Of a DNA stretch of 64,000 bases, positions 30,035-40,547 are shown one piece after another. How positions within the stretch are numbered: the first letter of the stretch is position 1; every line of letters starts with the position of its first letter. The translations under genes and the position numbers were made by a program. The stretch covers positions 1-64,000 of the forward strand of contig JAPKYE010000025.1 in assembly GCA_026394495.1 (NCBI GenBank), given 5' to 3'. The DNA is from Methanobacteriota archaeon. GTDB lineage: Archaea; Thermoplasmatota; E2; DHVEG-1. The notes beneath the pieces were generated by a model. That model saw only the letters and a program-made list of their open reading frames with translations. It was not told where the DNA came from and did no database searches.

Positions 30035-31447
30035 GTGGTAACACTCACATGCTATGGGGGAGTCAATGAAATCGGTGGAAATAAACTCCTCCTTAATGAC
30101 AAAGGAACAAAAATCTTCTTAGATTTTGGCATGGGATTCCAACGACGAGGACAATACTTTGAAGAATTCCTGCTCCCCAGATCTGCAAACGGTATCGGTG
30201 ATTTTCTCGAAATGGGACTGCTTCCAGACATCACAGGAATCTACCGAGAAGACCTCCTAGAACACCTCGGAAGAAAACCTGAGAAACCTGACATTGCTGC
30301 AGTGATTCTTTCCCACGCCCATGCAGATCACGCAAACTACATCTCATTTCTTCACAAAGACATCCCGATTTACTGCGGTGAAACCTGCAAGTATATCCTT
30401 GATGCAGTCGAAGAACAAAGCCAGCGTGATATCGAAAACGAAGTCATTTCTTATAAAAAACGACCGGTGTACCGAGAAGACTACAAGACACCACCGATAA
30501 AACGACGATTTCATCTTTTCAGAACAGGCGATACATTCCACATTGACTCTCTAGAGATAGAACCAATCCACGTGGATCACAGTGTTCCCGGGGCTTACGG
30601 GTTTTTGATCCATACATCAGAAGGAACCGTCGTATACACCGGGGATCTTCGGATGCATGGGTTACGATCAGATATGACAACGGATTTTATCGCTGCTGCA
30701 AAGGAAACAAAACCCATTGCATTAATCACCGAAGGAACAAGGATAAATACTGAGAAAAAACAAGAATCAGAACAACAAGTGTATCAGCATTCAAAACAAG
30801 AAATCTCAACATGCAATGATCTGTCGATAGTTGATTTTAACTTTAAGGACGTTGATCGGTTTACGACATTTTATAAAATTGCACAAGACCTGGGAAAAAA
30901 ACTGGTAATAAGCTTCAAACATGCATGTTTTCTGGAACGCTACCACAAAGATCAAAAACTCAAGGTACCCAATAGCACCGATGAGCATATCCTGATTTTA
31001 AAACCAAAGCGACTTACTGGCACCTATATCGATGAGGATTACACCGAGAAATTCATGAGAGATCGACTCAATTACCCCAACATCATCCATCCAGAAAAAA
31101 TCAGAAAACATCCTACCGACTACATCATGGTTTTAAATTTTTGGTATTTGACTGCATTAGTCGATCTGAAACCAAAAAATGGGGTGTACATCCACTCATT
31201 ATCAGAGCCATTCAACGAAGAAATGGAGGTTTCCCATGAACGGATGATGAACTGGCTGAAGCATTTTGATCTGCGTTTTGTACAGTCGCATTGCTCAGGG
31301 CATATCTGTGGACCTGACCTCAGAGAACTCCTCTGTGCCATTAAATCAAAAAATGTGTACCCGGTTCATACCGAACACCCAGAATTATTCACTAAACTAC
31401 CGATACAGGTCACTCTTGTTCAAGAGGGAAAAACGTATATACTCTAA
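30035..31447 (+). CDS. RNase J-like metallo-beta-lactamase (beta-CASP) nuclease
   Basis: A 470-residue metallo-beta-lactamase protein. Metal motifs are SHAHADHANY near residue 92, HVDHSVPGAYG near residue 183 and TGDLRMHG near residue 205; the beta-CASP part ends with SHCSGHICGPDL and VYPVHTEHPE. This is the RNase J layout, an RNA 5'-3' exonuclease/endonuclease. GTG at 30035 follows AGGAG by 10 bases. It is followed after 43 bases by an OB-fold/HD protein of YhaM type, a 3'-5' exoribonuclease in bacteria, so the pair may act together in RNA turnover. Confidence 0.82.
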   Translation: MVTLTCYGGVNEIGGNKLLLNDKGTKIFLDFGMGFQRRGQYFEEFLLPRSANGIGDFLEMGLLPDITGIYREDLLEHLGRKPEKPDIAAVILSHAHADHANYISFLHKDIPIYCGETCKYILDAVEEQSQRDIENEVISYKKRPVYREDYKTPPIKRRFHLFRTGDTFHIDSLEIEPIHVDHSVPGAYGFLIHTSEGTVVYTGDLRMHGLRSDMTTDFIAAAKETKPIALITEGTRINTEKKQESEQQVYQHSKQEISTCNDLSIVDFNFKDVDRFTTFYKIAQDLGKKLVISFKHACFLERYHKDQKLKVPNSTDEHILILKPKRLTGTYIDEDYTEKFMRDRLNYPNIIHPEKIRKHPTDYIMVLNFWYLTALVDLKPKNGVYIHSLSEPFNEEMEVSHERMMNWLKHFDLRFVQSHCSGHICGPDLRELLCAIKSKNVYPVHTEHPELFTKLPIQVTLVQEGKTYIL

Positions 31448-31490
31448 ACACGATAAAAAACCAGAGAAAAAAAAATTGGAGGAACTGTTA

Positions 31491-32570
31491 ATGACAGACA
31501 TCTACGCCCATGAAAAAAAGAAAGAGGAACAAACCTTGATACAGACCGATACAGGGAAACGAAAAAAAGAACAATACATCGAAAACCTAAAAGAAGGAGA
31601 TGTTGTCAATGATTTGTTCGCAGTGAAAATAAAAAACCCTCCAAGAACCTATAAAAAAGGCACATGGTTTGGGTTTATCGCAAATGATAAAACCGGTGAG
31701 ATCGGAGTCAAATTCTGGGGTGGAGACAACAAAGATCGCGTGAAACGCCTCTTTGAAAGTTTTTCCGCAGGAGACGTTATTCAATTACGCACAGGGTATG
31801 TGGAGGTCTACGAAGATAAACCACAGATATCGATCAACGAAAACACTGGTGGGATCCGCCGCTGCAATCAAAATGAATACGATGTCAGTGATTTCCTCCC
31901 ATCACTTGAAGAATCCCAGATAAAAGAACTCTATGACTATCTGAGACACGAGATGAAAACGATCACAAATGAACATCTGAAAGAACTCCTTGCCGCATTT
32001 TTTGATGACAAACAATTCATCACTGATTTCACACACTCTCCGTCTGCAATGTCACATCATCATAACTACGTAGGAGGAAACCTACAGCATACCGTAGGCG
32101 TCATTCGACTCTGCCTAAACATCTGTGAGATGTACCCTGGAATCAACAAAGACCTTGTCGTCACCGGTGCAATACTCCATGATGTCGGCAAACTCAAAGA
32201 ATACATCTACGGTGCATCAATCGATAAATCCGAGGAGGGAAACTTCATCGGCCATATCGTGATAGGCGATCGAATGATACGGGAGAAAATAGAAGAACTG
32301 AAAACCAAAGGAAAACTTTTTCCAAAAGAACTTGAAAACCAACTCATTCATCTCATCCTCAGCCATCACGGAAAATACGAATGGGGGTCACCGAAAATGC
32401 CCAAAACCATCGAAGCATGTGTCCTTCATCAAGCAGACCTCATGGATTCCCAGGTGAAAAACTACATGCAACATGTTGAAGAAGGCAGAAAAACAACCGA
32501 CGAAGACTGGATGTTTATCTATGATTCGGATGTAGGAAAAAAACGATTGATGTACCTTGGAGACCAATAA
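31491..32570 (+). CDS. OB-fold plus HD-domain phosphohydrolase, YhaM-like
   Basis: A 359-residue protein. Residues 30-125 are an OB fold (GDVVNDLFAVKIKNPPR, GFIANDKTGEIGVKFWGG). Residues 180-320 are an HD domain with MSHHHNYVGGNLQHT and ILHDVGKLKEYIYG holding the metal-binding His and Asp residues. The order matches the 3'-5' exoribonuclease YhaM. A GGAGG ribosome site stands 8 bases before the ATG. The open frame upstream to 31266 overlaps the RNase J-like gene and is not coding for this protein. Confidence 0.83.
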   Translation: MTDIYAHEKKKEEQTLIQTDTGKRKKEQYIENLKEGDVVNDLFAVKIKNPPRTYKKGTWFGFIANDKTGEIGVKFWGGDNKDRVKRLFESFSAGDVIQLRTGYVEVYEDKPQISINENTGGIRRCNQNEYDVSDFLPSLEESQIKELYDYLRHEMKTITNEHLKELLAAFFDDKQFITDFTHSPSAMSHHHNYVGGNLQHTVGVIRLCLNICEMYPGINKDLVVTGAILHDVGKLKEYIYGASIDKSEEGNFIGHIVIGDRMIREKIEELKTKGKLFPKELENQLIHLILSHHGKYEWGSPKMPKTIEACVLHQADLMDSQVKNYMQHVEEGRKTTDEDWMFIYDSDVGKKRLMYLGDQ

Positions 32571-32587
32571 AATTTTCAAAAGGAAAT

Positions 32588-32770
32588 GTGTTGAATATGA
32601 AGAAAGAATTAATCGACATCCTGTGTTGTCCGACATGTAAAAATAATCTGACCTTACAAACAGAAAAAGAGGAAAACGGAGAGATCCTCACTGGAAAATT
32701 CACTTGCAAAAAATGTAAGGTGAGTTATCCTATAGAAGATGGAATACCCGATCTACTCCCCAGAACATAA
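32588..32770 (+). CDS. Trm112-family zinc-ribbon protein
   Basis: A 60-residue Trm112-like protein: KKELIDILCCPTCKNNLTLQ, then GKFTCKKCKVSYPIEDGIPDLLP. The two CxxC pairs (CPTC and CKKC) bind zinc, and PIEDGIPDLLP is the family signature. Trm112 proteins stabilise and activate several RNA and protein methyltransferases. Here GTG at 32588 or ATG at 32597 may be the start; AGGA lies 3 or 12 bases upstream respectively. It follows the YhaM-like gene and converges on the carB fragment. Confidence 0.85.
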   Translation: MLNMKKELIDILCCPTCKNNLTLQTEKEENGEILTGKFTCKKCKVSYPIEDGIPDLLPRT

Positions 32771-32771
32771 C

Positions 32772-34118
32772 CTACGTATATTCATCCCAGCTCTTCACTT
32801 TTAATTCCTCAGGCTTGGTTCGGTACAACGCCTCGACAAGCCGCTTCGCAAGCTGCAGATTCGTAATCAACGGAACGTTACAATCCACGGCTTTGCGCCG
32901 AATCAAATAATCATTATCAAGCTCTTCTCGCTCAATATTTTTTGGAATATTAATCACCAAATCAATTTTCCGGTCAGCAAGATAACTCAAGGTGTTTGGT
33001 TCTTTCTCATCCAACGGCCAATACAAAACCTCTGCTGACATCCCATGTGTTTTCAGAAAATCCGCAGTTCCTTTTGTTGCAAAAAAGGAAAATCCCATTG
33101 TTTCCAACATTTTCGTACTTTCGAGAAACTCCATCTTGCTTTCAAGAGGCCCTGTCGAAAGCAAAATATTTTTCTTCGGTAACACAAACCCGACAGACAG
33201 AAGACTTTTGAGAAACGCCTCATTGAAATCATCACCAAGACACGCAACCTCACCAGTCGACGTCATCTCCACACCAAGAATCGGATCTGAACCCTTCAAA
33301 CGCGTAAAAGAAAACTGCGATGCCTTCACCCCGACATAATCAAGATCAAACGAAGAACGATCAATAGGCGGGACTCTTTTATCCATCATAACCTTTGTTG
33401 CAGCATCCACAAAATTTATTTTATACACCTTAGAGACAAACGGAAAACTCCGCGATGCACGCAGATTACACTCAATCACCTTCACATCATTATCCTTTGC
33501 AATAAACTGAATGTTAAAGGGACCAGTAATTCTCAACGATTTAGCGATCTTCCGCGTGATATTCTTAATCCGGCGCATCGTCTCAAGATACGTACGCTGC
33601 GGTGGAAGGACAATCGTCGCATCACCAGAATGAACACCAGCATTTTCCACATGTTCAGAGATTGCATAACAATACAGATTTCCTTTCTGAGCAACCGCAT
33701 CAATCTCAATTTCTTTTGCATTCGTAATAAACTTGCTAATAACCACGGGGCGCTCCTTCCCAACATCTGATGCCTTTTTCAGATAGGTACGAAGCTCCTG
33801 TTTACTAAGCGCAATGCTCATCGCTGCACCAGAAAGCACATAACTCGGCCGGACAAGCACAGGATAACCGACTTTTTCCGCAAAAACCTCTGCTTCATCC
33901 ATGCTACGTAACTCGTTCCACAGCGGCTGATCAACATCAAGAGTATCTAGTAACTGGGAAAACTTATGACGATCCTCTGCACAATCAATATCCGCAGGAG
34001 AAGTCCCAAGAATCTTGATACCAGCCTCATGTAGCGGTATTGCTAGATTATTTGGGATCTGCCCACCCATCGATATGATAACCCCGAGAGGATGTTCCTT
34101 TTCATAAATATCACACAC
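32772..34118 (-). pseudogene. carB: carbamoyl-phosphate synthase large subunit, C-terminal fragment
   Basis: The 448-codon fragment corresponds to the carbamate-phosphorylating half of CarB: GVIISMGGQIPNNLAIPL, GTSPADIDCAEDRHKFS, the ATP-grasp blocks VRPSYVLSGAAM and VIECNLRASRSFPFVSK, and the allosteric MGS-like end. It begins abruptly at ERVCDIYEKEHP. The pre-ATP-grasp residues that should come before (about 40, including the usual NPETVSTDYD) are missing. It is in the same frame as the upstream fragment and separated only by a TGA. With the N-terminal strands gone, this half is unlikely to fold normally. It is the same operon as carA. Confidence 0.8.
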
Positions 34119-34127
34119 CCGCTCAAA

Positions 34128-35843
34128 TCAATCAAACTCTACAGAAGAACCGATGCGATAAGCGCCACCACCCAACACAACAACCTGATTTTTATCTTTA
34201 AACACAATATCATCATTACACGCATTATACGTAAGATACAGATAATTTGTTTTCGCAGGATATTCAGCTGCCAATGTATCAATCTGTTTCACAAACGGGA
34301 TGACACCAAGTTTTTTCCTCCGCACCCTCACATCTTTTGCAGTACTCTTAACAAGCAACGCAATCTGCTGATCAGAGAAACCTTTTTGCTTGACCTCTTT
34401 TAATACCGCAGCAGGGAGCGTACTCAGAGAATACCGTTGAAGAACTTTTTCAAGTGTTACGATATTTTGTATTTTTGCAATAAACCATGGATCAACCTTT
34501 GAAAGTTTCGTGATCGTCTCTATGGAATATCCTCGTCGCAGGGCTTCCATGATTGCAAACAGGCGTTTATCAGTTGGTTCTTTTAACTCCTTCTCCAAAT
34601 CAGAAAAAACACAATCAGAACATGCAAGACCCGGTAATCCTACATCAAGCATCCGCACTGCTTTTTGAAGCGCCTCCTCAAAACTTCGACCAATCGCCAT
34701 CACTTCCCCAACGGATTTCATCTCAGAACCAATCGTCTGACTAACCCGTCGGAATTTTTGCAGATCCCAGCGAGGATATTTTACCACAACATAATCCAAA
34801 GCCGGCTCAAAACACGCAGACGTCTCACCAGTAATCATATTTTGAATCTCAGTAAGACTGTATCCAAGGACAAGCTTCGCAGCAATAAACGCAAGCGGGT
34901 ACCCTGTCGCTTTGGATGCCAACGCGGAACTCCGACTCAACCGAGCATTCACCTCAATGATACGATAATCCTCAGATTTCGGATCCAAAGCAAACTGGAT
35001 ATTACACTCACCAATAATACCCAGATGACGAATCACTTTTATCGCAAGGGAACGAAGCATAAAATTCTCAGAAGACATCAGCGTCTGCACAGGAGCGGTT
35101 ACAATGCTTTCACCCGTGTGAATCCCCATCGGATCCACATTCTCCATAGAACAGACAACGATACAATTATCATAGCGATCCCGGACGACCTCATATTCCA
35201 GTTCTTTCCATCCTCCAAGATACTCCTCAATCAGTATCTGTTTGGTAAACGAAAACGCTTTTTTCGCAAGGTCCTGTAATTGCTTCTCAGTATAGGCCAC
35301 ACCAGATCCAAGTCCACCGAGCGCATATGCAATCCGACACATCACCGGATATCCAATTCGTTTTGCTACACATATTGCATCTTCAACAGTTGACACCGCT
35401 TTACTCGGAGGAACATTTAGATGAATCTCCTGTATTTTTTTCACAAAACGATCTCGGTCTTCTGTGTTTTTTATCACCTCAACCGAAGTCCCAAGCACCT
35501 TTACATGATACTTCTCAAACACACCACACTCAAACAACTCCACGCCGACATTCAATGCTGTCTGACCCCCGAATGAAAGAAGAACACCATCAGGTTTTTC
35601 TTTTTTGATTACCTTCTCAACAAACCCCGACTCAATAGGTAGAAAATACACCTTATCCGCAAGATAATCAGAGGTCTGAATCGTTGCGATATTAGGGTTG
35701 ATAAGAACTGTTTTTATTCCTTCTTCTTTTAACGCTTTAATCGCCTGACTCCCCGAATAATCAAACTCCCCTGCTTGTCCAATGCGGATCGCACCTGATC
35801 CTAAGATGAGGACTTTTTTTATTTTCATGTTCTGCATAGTCAT
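34128..35843 (-). pseudogene. carB: carbamoyl-phosphate synthase large subunit, N-terminal fragment
   Basis: The 571-codon fragment covers the carboxyphosphate half ([56 protein letters not shown]) and the oligomerisation domain. It enters the second half ([17 protein letters not shown]) and stops at TGA. In intact archaeal CarB, EFD is followed by Trp and some 40 residues before ERV-DIYEKE. Here TGA-TTT-GAG-CGG follows directly in frame. An in-frame deletion of about 125 bases, whose junction itself makes the stop, explains this. Start overlaps the carA stop by one base. Confidence 0.8.
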
Positions 35844-36916
35844 TATCTCATCGCCCGAATAAACAAATCAAACAAAAACTCAGTATCATCTGGCCCAGGG
35901 GATGCCTCGGGATGAAACTGCGTCCCAAAAAATGGTTTAGAGATATGAATAATCCCCTCATTGGTATCATCATTGTTGTTTACAAACCATTCCCGCCAAT
36001 CCTCAGGCAACGTCTCCTTATCCACCGCATATCCATGATTCTGTGAGGTGATATAACATCGTTTTGTGCCCACCTCCACACATGGCTGGTTATGGCTTCG
36101 ATGACCATATTTCAACTTATATGTCCGTGCGCCGGCAGCAAGTCCAAGAATCTGCGACCCAAGACAAATCCCAAGAATAGGAATATTTTTCGATAATGCA
36201 CGCTGAACAAACGTGATTGTATCCTTACATTTTTTAGGATCGCCAGGACCATTTGAAAGGACGATACCATCTGCGTTCTCGTTGAGAAAATTATAATTCC
36301 AGGGAACACGCAGAACCGTAAAATCACGATGAAGAAACGCACGGATAATATTATTTTTCGTCCCGCAATCAACAAGAACAACGCGTTTTTTTCCTCCCTC
36401 ATACAATATTGGTCTTTTGATACTGACCTCCGCAACCAAGTTTCGTTTATTGGGATCGTCAAAGGAAACATTGTCTTTCCCATAGACAATTTTTCCAAGC
36501 ATCGTCCCACTTTTTCGGAGTGTTTTTGTTAATTCTCTCGTATCAACACCACTGATCCCGGGGATCTTCTGTTCCTTAAGCCATGTAGACAACGATTTTT
36601 TCGCATTCCAATGAGAATACACCTCAGAATAATCAGCGACGACCAATCCTTGCACATGAATCTTTTCAGACTCAAAATATTTCAACAACCCATCAGAGCG
36701 TTCATCACCAGGGACACCGTAATTCCCAATCAACGGATAGGTCATCACCAGGATCTGACCCTGATATGAAGGATCAGTTAAGCTTTCAGGATATCCAATC
36801 ATACCGGTATTGAACACGACCTCACCAGCGACAGAAGTGTTAGCACCAAAAGAATATCCATCAAAAATAGAACCATCCTTAAGAACAAGTTTTGCGGGTT
36901 GCCTTTTCAACTCCAT
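35843..36916 (-). CDS. carA: carbamoyl-phosphate synthase small (glutaminase) subunit
   Basis: A 357-residue glutamine amidotransferase that feeds ammonia to CarB for arginine and pyrimidine synthesis. The N-terminal domain has [15 protein letters not shown] and the swivel motif [17 protein letters not shown]. The class I glutaminase has [14 protein letters not shown] (nucleophile Cys near residue 250) and FHPEASPGP (His and Glu). ATG at 36916 is chosen by the conserved start [14 protein letters not shown]; the frame is open to 36964. GGGAGGTC lies about 13 bases upstream. CarA looks intact although its partner gene is broken. Confidence 0.92.
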   Translation of the reverse strand: MELKRQPAKLVLKDGSIFDGYSFGANTSVAGEVVFNTGMIGYPESLTDPSYQGQILVMTYPLIGNYGVPGDERSDGLLKYFESEKIHVQGLVVADYSEVYSHWNAKKSLSTWLKEQKIPGISGVDTRELTKTLRKSGTMLGKIVYGKDNVSFDDPNKRNLVAEVSIKRPILYEGGKKRVVLVDCGTKNNIIRAFLHRDFTVLRVPWNYNFLNENADGIVLSNGPGDPKKCKDTITFVQRALSKNIPILGICLGSQILGLAAGARTYKLKYGHRSHNQPCVEVGTKRCYITSQNHGYAVDKETLPEDWREWFVNNNDDTNEGIIHISKPFFGTQFHPEASPGPDDTEFLFDLFIRAMR

Positions 36917-37003
36917 CGTGATATTTCGACCTCCCCGACGATGCAGGTTTTTTGTACGTATCACGTTGGGGGATATAATTCTTCATTTATATTTTGAATC
37001 GAA

Positions 37004-38977
37004 TCATCCTGAGGTTTTGAGAAACTGGCTAATATCTTGGACAAGATGATGAGACTCCTGCATATCATTCATATATTTATGGAACCGCGGCGCACGCTTA
37101 TCAAGAATAACTGCGACACCACGATCAGTCTCATCACGAATCAATCGCCCAATCGACTGTAACAATTTTCGTGCAGCAGGCGCCTCCATCGTATACTCCC
37201 AGCCTTTCCCAAACTTCAAATCATAATACCGCTGCAACCCACGCTGCCGGGCAGTCGGTTTCGGATACGGAATCCCCACAATCACCGCTATCTCAAGCTC
37301 CTCCGCTGGAAAATCAGTCCCTTCACTAATCCGTCCACCCATCACAGAAAACAACGCAGCACCATCCTCACTTCCGCAGGATTTAAAATCAGTGACTAAC
37401 CCCATCAACTCTGATTGCGACATCCCCTGCTCCTCAATATACAGACACCGTGTGATATCCGCAAAATATCCTTTATCCCTAAACAACGACAACGTGTTAT
37501 AACTAGGAAAAAACACCATCGTATTCCTTGGAAACGTATTACAAATATCAGAGATATGCTGCCACAACCGCGAAAAAATAGTTTTATCATTCGCGATATC
37601 CTCATACCGCGTTGTGACATCACGAAGGAAAAAAACCCTCCTGTTTTCCAACGAGAACGGAGAAGGATAACACACAAGAGACGTCTCTTTTGAAAGACCA
37701 AGAGAATCACGATATTCCTCCAAAGGCTTTAACGTCCCAGACATATGAATAGACGCATGAAACTCATTGATGATCGACGCACCAATCGACGGATCAACAC
37801 AATACCCTTCGATACGCGGGTTTTTCCCCTGAGATTCATCAACCACAAGTTTGATGTACTGATCCATCTCAACATTCATCCAAAACTCCAAAAAAATCCC
37901 TAGTTTATGAAGATAAGAACGAGGGAGTTTTCCATCTTTTTGTTTATACTCCTGAATTTTCTCACCATACGCAATAAGGTCACTGATGATATCGCGCAAC
38001 GTTTTACTTGTAATATGAAAACGAGAGAGAATCTCTGATTCAAATTCATGCGACGGAATAAACGCATCGTTATAATCCTGCGTGATTTTTTTCCGAAGAC
38101 CATTCTCAAGAATACCATAGACATACGTATCACGAAGGATATTTACTATCTCCGCGAGATGCTTACAAAACTCCGATATGATAACTCGACCGTCTGCAAG
38201 CGAAGGATCACCAAATTTCTCAGATTCAGACATACAACCAGTCAACATCCACGTACTTAATTCCGCAGAGAAAAGTTGCCTGAGATACTCAGGAAGATTA
38301 TGCGCCTCATCAACAATCAAAATTATCTCATCATCGGAGATCGCCAGCCAATCCAACAGTTTTATTCGAATGGATTTATCAAACACATACACATAAGGAA
38401 CAATAACAATCATTGCATCATGAACAAGAAGTTTATTCACCTCATACGGGCAGATTTCATTTTGATTGCAATGCTTAGCGAACTCCTCCGCAGTGGGAAG
38501 ATTATTTTTTGTCCATTCAACAATCGTTTCAACCTGTTCTTTCTTATTCACAAAATGCCTATAAAAGGGGCATCCTTTGTTTTTTGTGGACTGTGTCTGT
38601 TTCTTTTGATACGAACAAAACCTGGAGAGTTCTTCAGATGTTCCATTGATGATTTCAGAATCATGTTCTGCAAGCAGACACATATTTGCTCGGCCTTGCA
38701 TCCCTACCCCGAAGACTCGTTTATCATTGGTTTTCTTTCGGATCGCGCGTAACTCAAGGATAACCTGTTGCTGCTGAGCATTTGTTCGGGTGGTATACAC
38801 GATTCTTTTCTGATGCTCTAACGCATACTTGAGTGTTGACGAAAGAACACAGACTGTTTTACCAGAGCCTGTCCCGGATTCAAACACAAAATGTTTTTTC
38901 TCATAGAGTACAGCCGTGATATCCTGCATGATTTCTCGTTGACTTTTCCGAGGTGTGTACGGAAAAACCTCCACCAT
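37004..38977 (-). CDS. XPD/Rad3-type iron-sulfur DNA helicase
   Basis: A 657-residue superfamily 2 5'-3' helicase. Walker A is FESGTGSGKTV near residue 35 and Walker B is LIVDEAHNLPE near residue 225. Between them the four cysteines of the 4Fe-4S cluster are visible (NMCLL, RFCSYQ, KGCPFYRH, EICPYE). The C-terminal motifs are GTLKPLEEY, FFPSYNTL and QSIGRLIRDETDRG. It unwinds DNA in repair and replication-fork rescue. It is divergent from the Taw2 gene, with an 87-base spacer. Confidence 0.92.
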   Translation of the reverse strand: MVEVFPYTPRKSQREIMQDITAVLYEKKHFVFESGTGSGKTVCVLSSTLKYALEHQKRIVYTTRTNAQQQQVILELRAIRKKTNDKRVFGVGMQGRANMCLLAEHDSEIINGTSEELSRFCSYQKKQTQSTKNKGCPFYRHFVNKKEQVETIVEWTKNNLPTAEEFAKHCNQNEICPYEVNKLLVHDAMIVIVPYVYVFDKSIRIKLLDWLAISDDEIILIVDEAHNLPEYLRQLFSAELSTWMLTGCMSESEKFGDPSLADGRVIISEFCKHLAEIVNILRDTYVYGILENGLRKKITQDYNDAFIPSHEFESEILSRFHITSKTLRDIISDLIAYGEKIQEYKQKDGKLPRSYLHKLGIFLEFWMNVEMDQYIKLVVDESQGKNPRIEGYCVDPSIGASIINEFHASIHMSGTLKPLEEYRDSLGLSKETSLVCYPSPFSLENRRVFFLRDVTTRYEDIANDKTIFSRLWQHISDICNTFPRNTMVFFPSYNTLSLFRDKGYFADITRCLYIEEQGMSQSELMGLVTDFKSCGSEDGAALFSVMGGRISEGTDFPAEELEIAVIVGIPYPKPTARQRGLQRYYDLKFGKGWEYTMEAPAARKLLQSIGRLIRDETDRGVAVILDKRAPRFHKYMNDMQESHHLVQDISQFLKTSG

Positions 38978-39064
38978 AAAACAGCGAATACACCATTACA
39001 TACATAGAGTTGTTGATACCCAAAAGAGAGAAGGGATGAAATTTTATAGGATGAATTTGTTTCT

Positions 39065-39919
39065 ATGAAGAATATGCGAACGACACCATTTACGAGCATA
39101 CAAGAATTACTCGCAAACAAAATCCCTGCAGATCTCATAGAGTATCTTCCTTTGAGGTGGGAGAAAATCGGCGACGTCCTCCTCATCAAACTACCAAGTG
39201 ACCTTTTGAGATTCCGTGAGATCATCAGTGAAATCTATACGCAAGTTCTTCACTGCAAAACCGTGCTTCTTGACAAAGGAAATATCATGGGTGTATACCG
39301 TGAGCCCAATGTTGAATGGATCTACGGATCTAAAGAAATTGAGACGGTACATGTGGAAAATGGTATACGATATAAACTAGATCCACAAAAAATAATGTTT
39401 TCCTCAGGAAACATGGATGAACGAATAAGGATGGGACTGATTTCAAACAAAAAAGAAACAATCGTTGATCTGTTTGCAGGAATAGGATACTTTACCCTTC
39501 CTTTAGCAGTATACAGTAAACCAAAGAAGATCTACGCCTGCGAAATAAACAAAATAGCGTATGATTATCTTTGTCAAAACATCGTTCTCAATGATGTCAC
39601 TGAAAACGTAGAACCGTGTTTTGGAGATAATCGAGAGATTGCACCAGAGAATGTCGCAGATCGTGTTCTTTTGGGATATTTAAGAGGCACCTTTGAATTT
39701 CTCCCAACCGCATTGAACTGTTTAAAAAACAATATAGGCATGATTCATTACCATGAAGTCTGTCCTACTAAAGTACTCCCAGACCAACCATTGCAGAAAA
39801 TACGAGACGCTGCAAAAGAATATGACCGAACCATCAAATTATTGTCGTATCGACCTGTGAAATCGTATGCTCCCGGGATAACCCATGCGGTACTAGATGT
39901 GGAGATTATAAAACCATGA
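39065..39919 (+). CDS. taw2: tRNA wybutosine-synthesis aminocarboxypropyltransferase Taw2
   Basis: A 284-residue Trm5-like SAM enzyme. Motif I is VDLFAGIGYFTLPLA near residue 140, followed by YACEINKIAYDYL. Where Trm5 methyltransferases have NPPY, this protein has LGYLRGTFEFL, and MIHYHEVCP follows. This is the Taw2/TYW2 signature, so it should transfer the 3-amino-3-carboxypropyl group of SAM to 4-demethylwyosine at position 37 of tRNA-Phe. Its stop overlaps the next start by four bases (ATGA), and that neighbour (Tsr3) transfers the same group to rRNA. Start at 39065 or the Met three codons later. Confidence 0.82.
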   Translation: MKNMRTTPFTSIQELLANKIPADLIEYLPLRWEKIGDVLLIKLPSDLLRFREIISEIYTQVLHCKTVLLDKGNIMGVYREPNVEWIYGSKEIETVHVENGIRYKLDPQKIMFSSGNMDERIRMGLISNKKETIVDLFAGIGYFTLPLAVYSKPKKIYACEINKIAYDYLCQNIVLNDVTENVEPCFGDNREIAPENVADRVLLGYLRGTFEFLPTALNCLKNNIGMIHYHEVCPTKVLPDQPLQKIRDAAKEYDRTIKLLSYRPVKSYAPGITHAVLDVEIIKP

Positions 39920-40434
39920 AAAAAATGATTCCTTTGATTGTGTATCATGCAAATGAAGACGACCCGAAGAAATGCAGCGCAAAGAAATTAGAAAGATTCG
40001 GCTATGTGAAACTTGAGAGAAACTTACGTCGAATACCAAAGCAGTCGATTGTGTTAAACCCGTTTGCTGAACAGAGTCTTTCTCCAGAGGATACGCAGAT
40101 TGCAAAGACAAACGGGCTTGTCGCAGTTGATTGTTCATGGAAAACAGCAGAAATATGTTTTACAACATTGGAAACACATTGTGTCTCACGAGCGTTGCCG
40201 TTTGTTATTGCAGTAAACCCCGTGAATTATGGAAAACCGTTTCAGCTGTCGACGCTTGAAGCGTTTGCTGCGGCGCTCTACATTTTAGGAGAGGTGGATC
40301 ATGCAAAGAATATCCTTCAGATCTATAAATGGGGACCACATTTTCTTGAGTTGAATCGATTGCCTCTTGAGGATTATCGTAAAGCAAAGAATAGTACTGA
40401 AATCATTTCTATCATGAAAGAATATATACCTTGA
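39916..40434 (+). CDS. tsr3: 16S rRNA aminocarboxypropyltransferase Tsr3
   Basis: A 172-residue Tsr3 (DUF367) protein. Signatures: KKCSAKKLERFGYVKLE near residue 18, PKQSIVLNPFAEQSLSPED, VDCSWKTAE near residue 78, RALPFVIAVNPVNYGKP and LSTLEAFAAALYILGE. The enzyme transfers the acp group of SAM to a modified uridine in the small-subunit rRNA decoding region. It overlaps taw2 by ATGA, so two RNA acp-transferases are translated as a pair. Confidence 0.9.
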   Translation: MKKMIPLIVYHANEDDPKKCSAKKLERFGYVKLERNLRRIPKQSIVLNPFAEQSLSPEDTQIAKTNGLVAVDCSWKTAEICFTTLETHCVSRALPFVIAVNPVNYGKPFQLSTLEAFAAALYILGEVDHAKNILQIYKWGPHFLELNRLPLEDYRKAKNSTEIISIMKEYIP

Positions 40435-40547
40435 TATATCTAAAAGAATATATGATAACACCGAACAGATTTACAGTATCTTTAAGTAATGAAACACAAT
40501 GTCAGAATCCAACAAAATAAAACGAATTTACTAGGAGAGAAAAAACA

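Noticed and set aside
31266-31490. N-terminal extension of the YhaM-like protein
   Set aside because: The frame overlaps the end of the RNase J-like gene, and a good GGAGG-ATG stands at 31491 where the conserved part begins.
34125-34127. TGA in carB read as tryptophan or selenocysteine
   Set aside because: TGA ends other genes here (for example surE), and about 40 conserved residues are missing as well, so recoding alone would not repair the protein.
34092-35608. Several plus-strand frames opposite carB
   Set aside because: All are complements of clear carbamoyl-phosphate synthase coding sequence.
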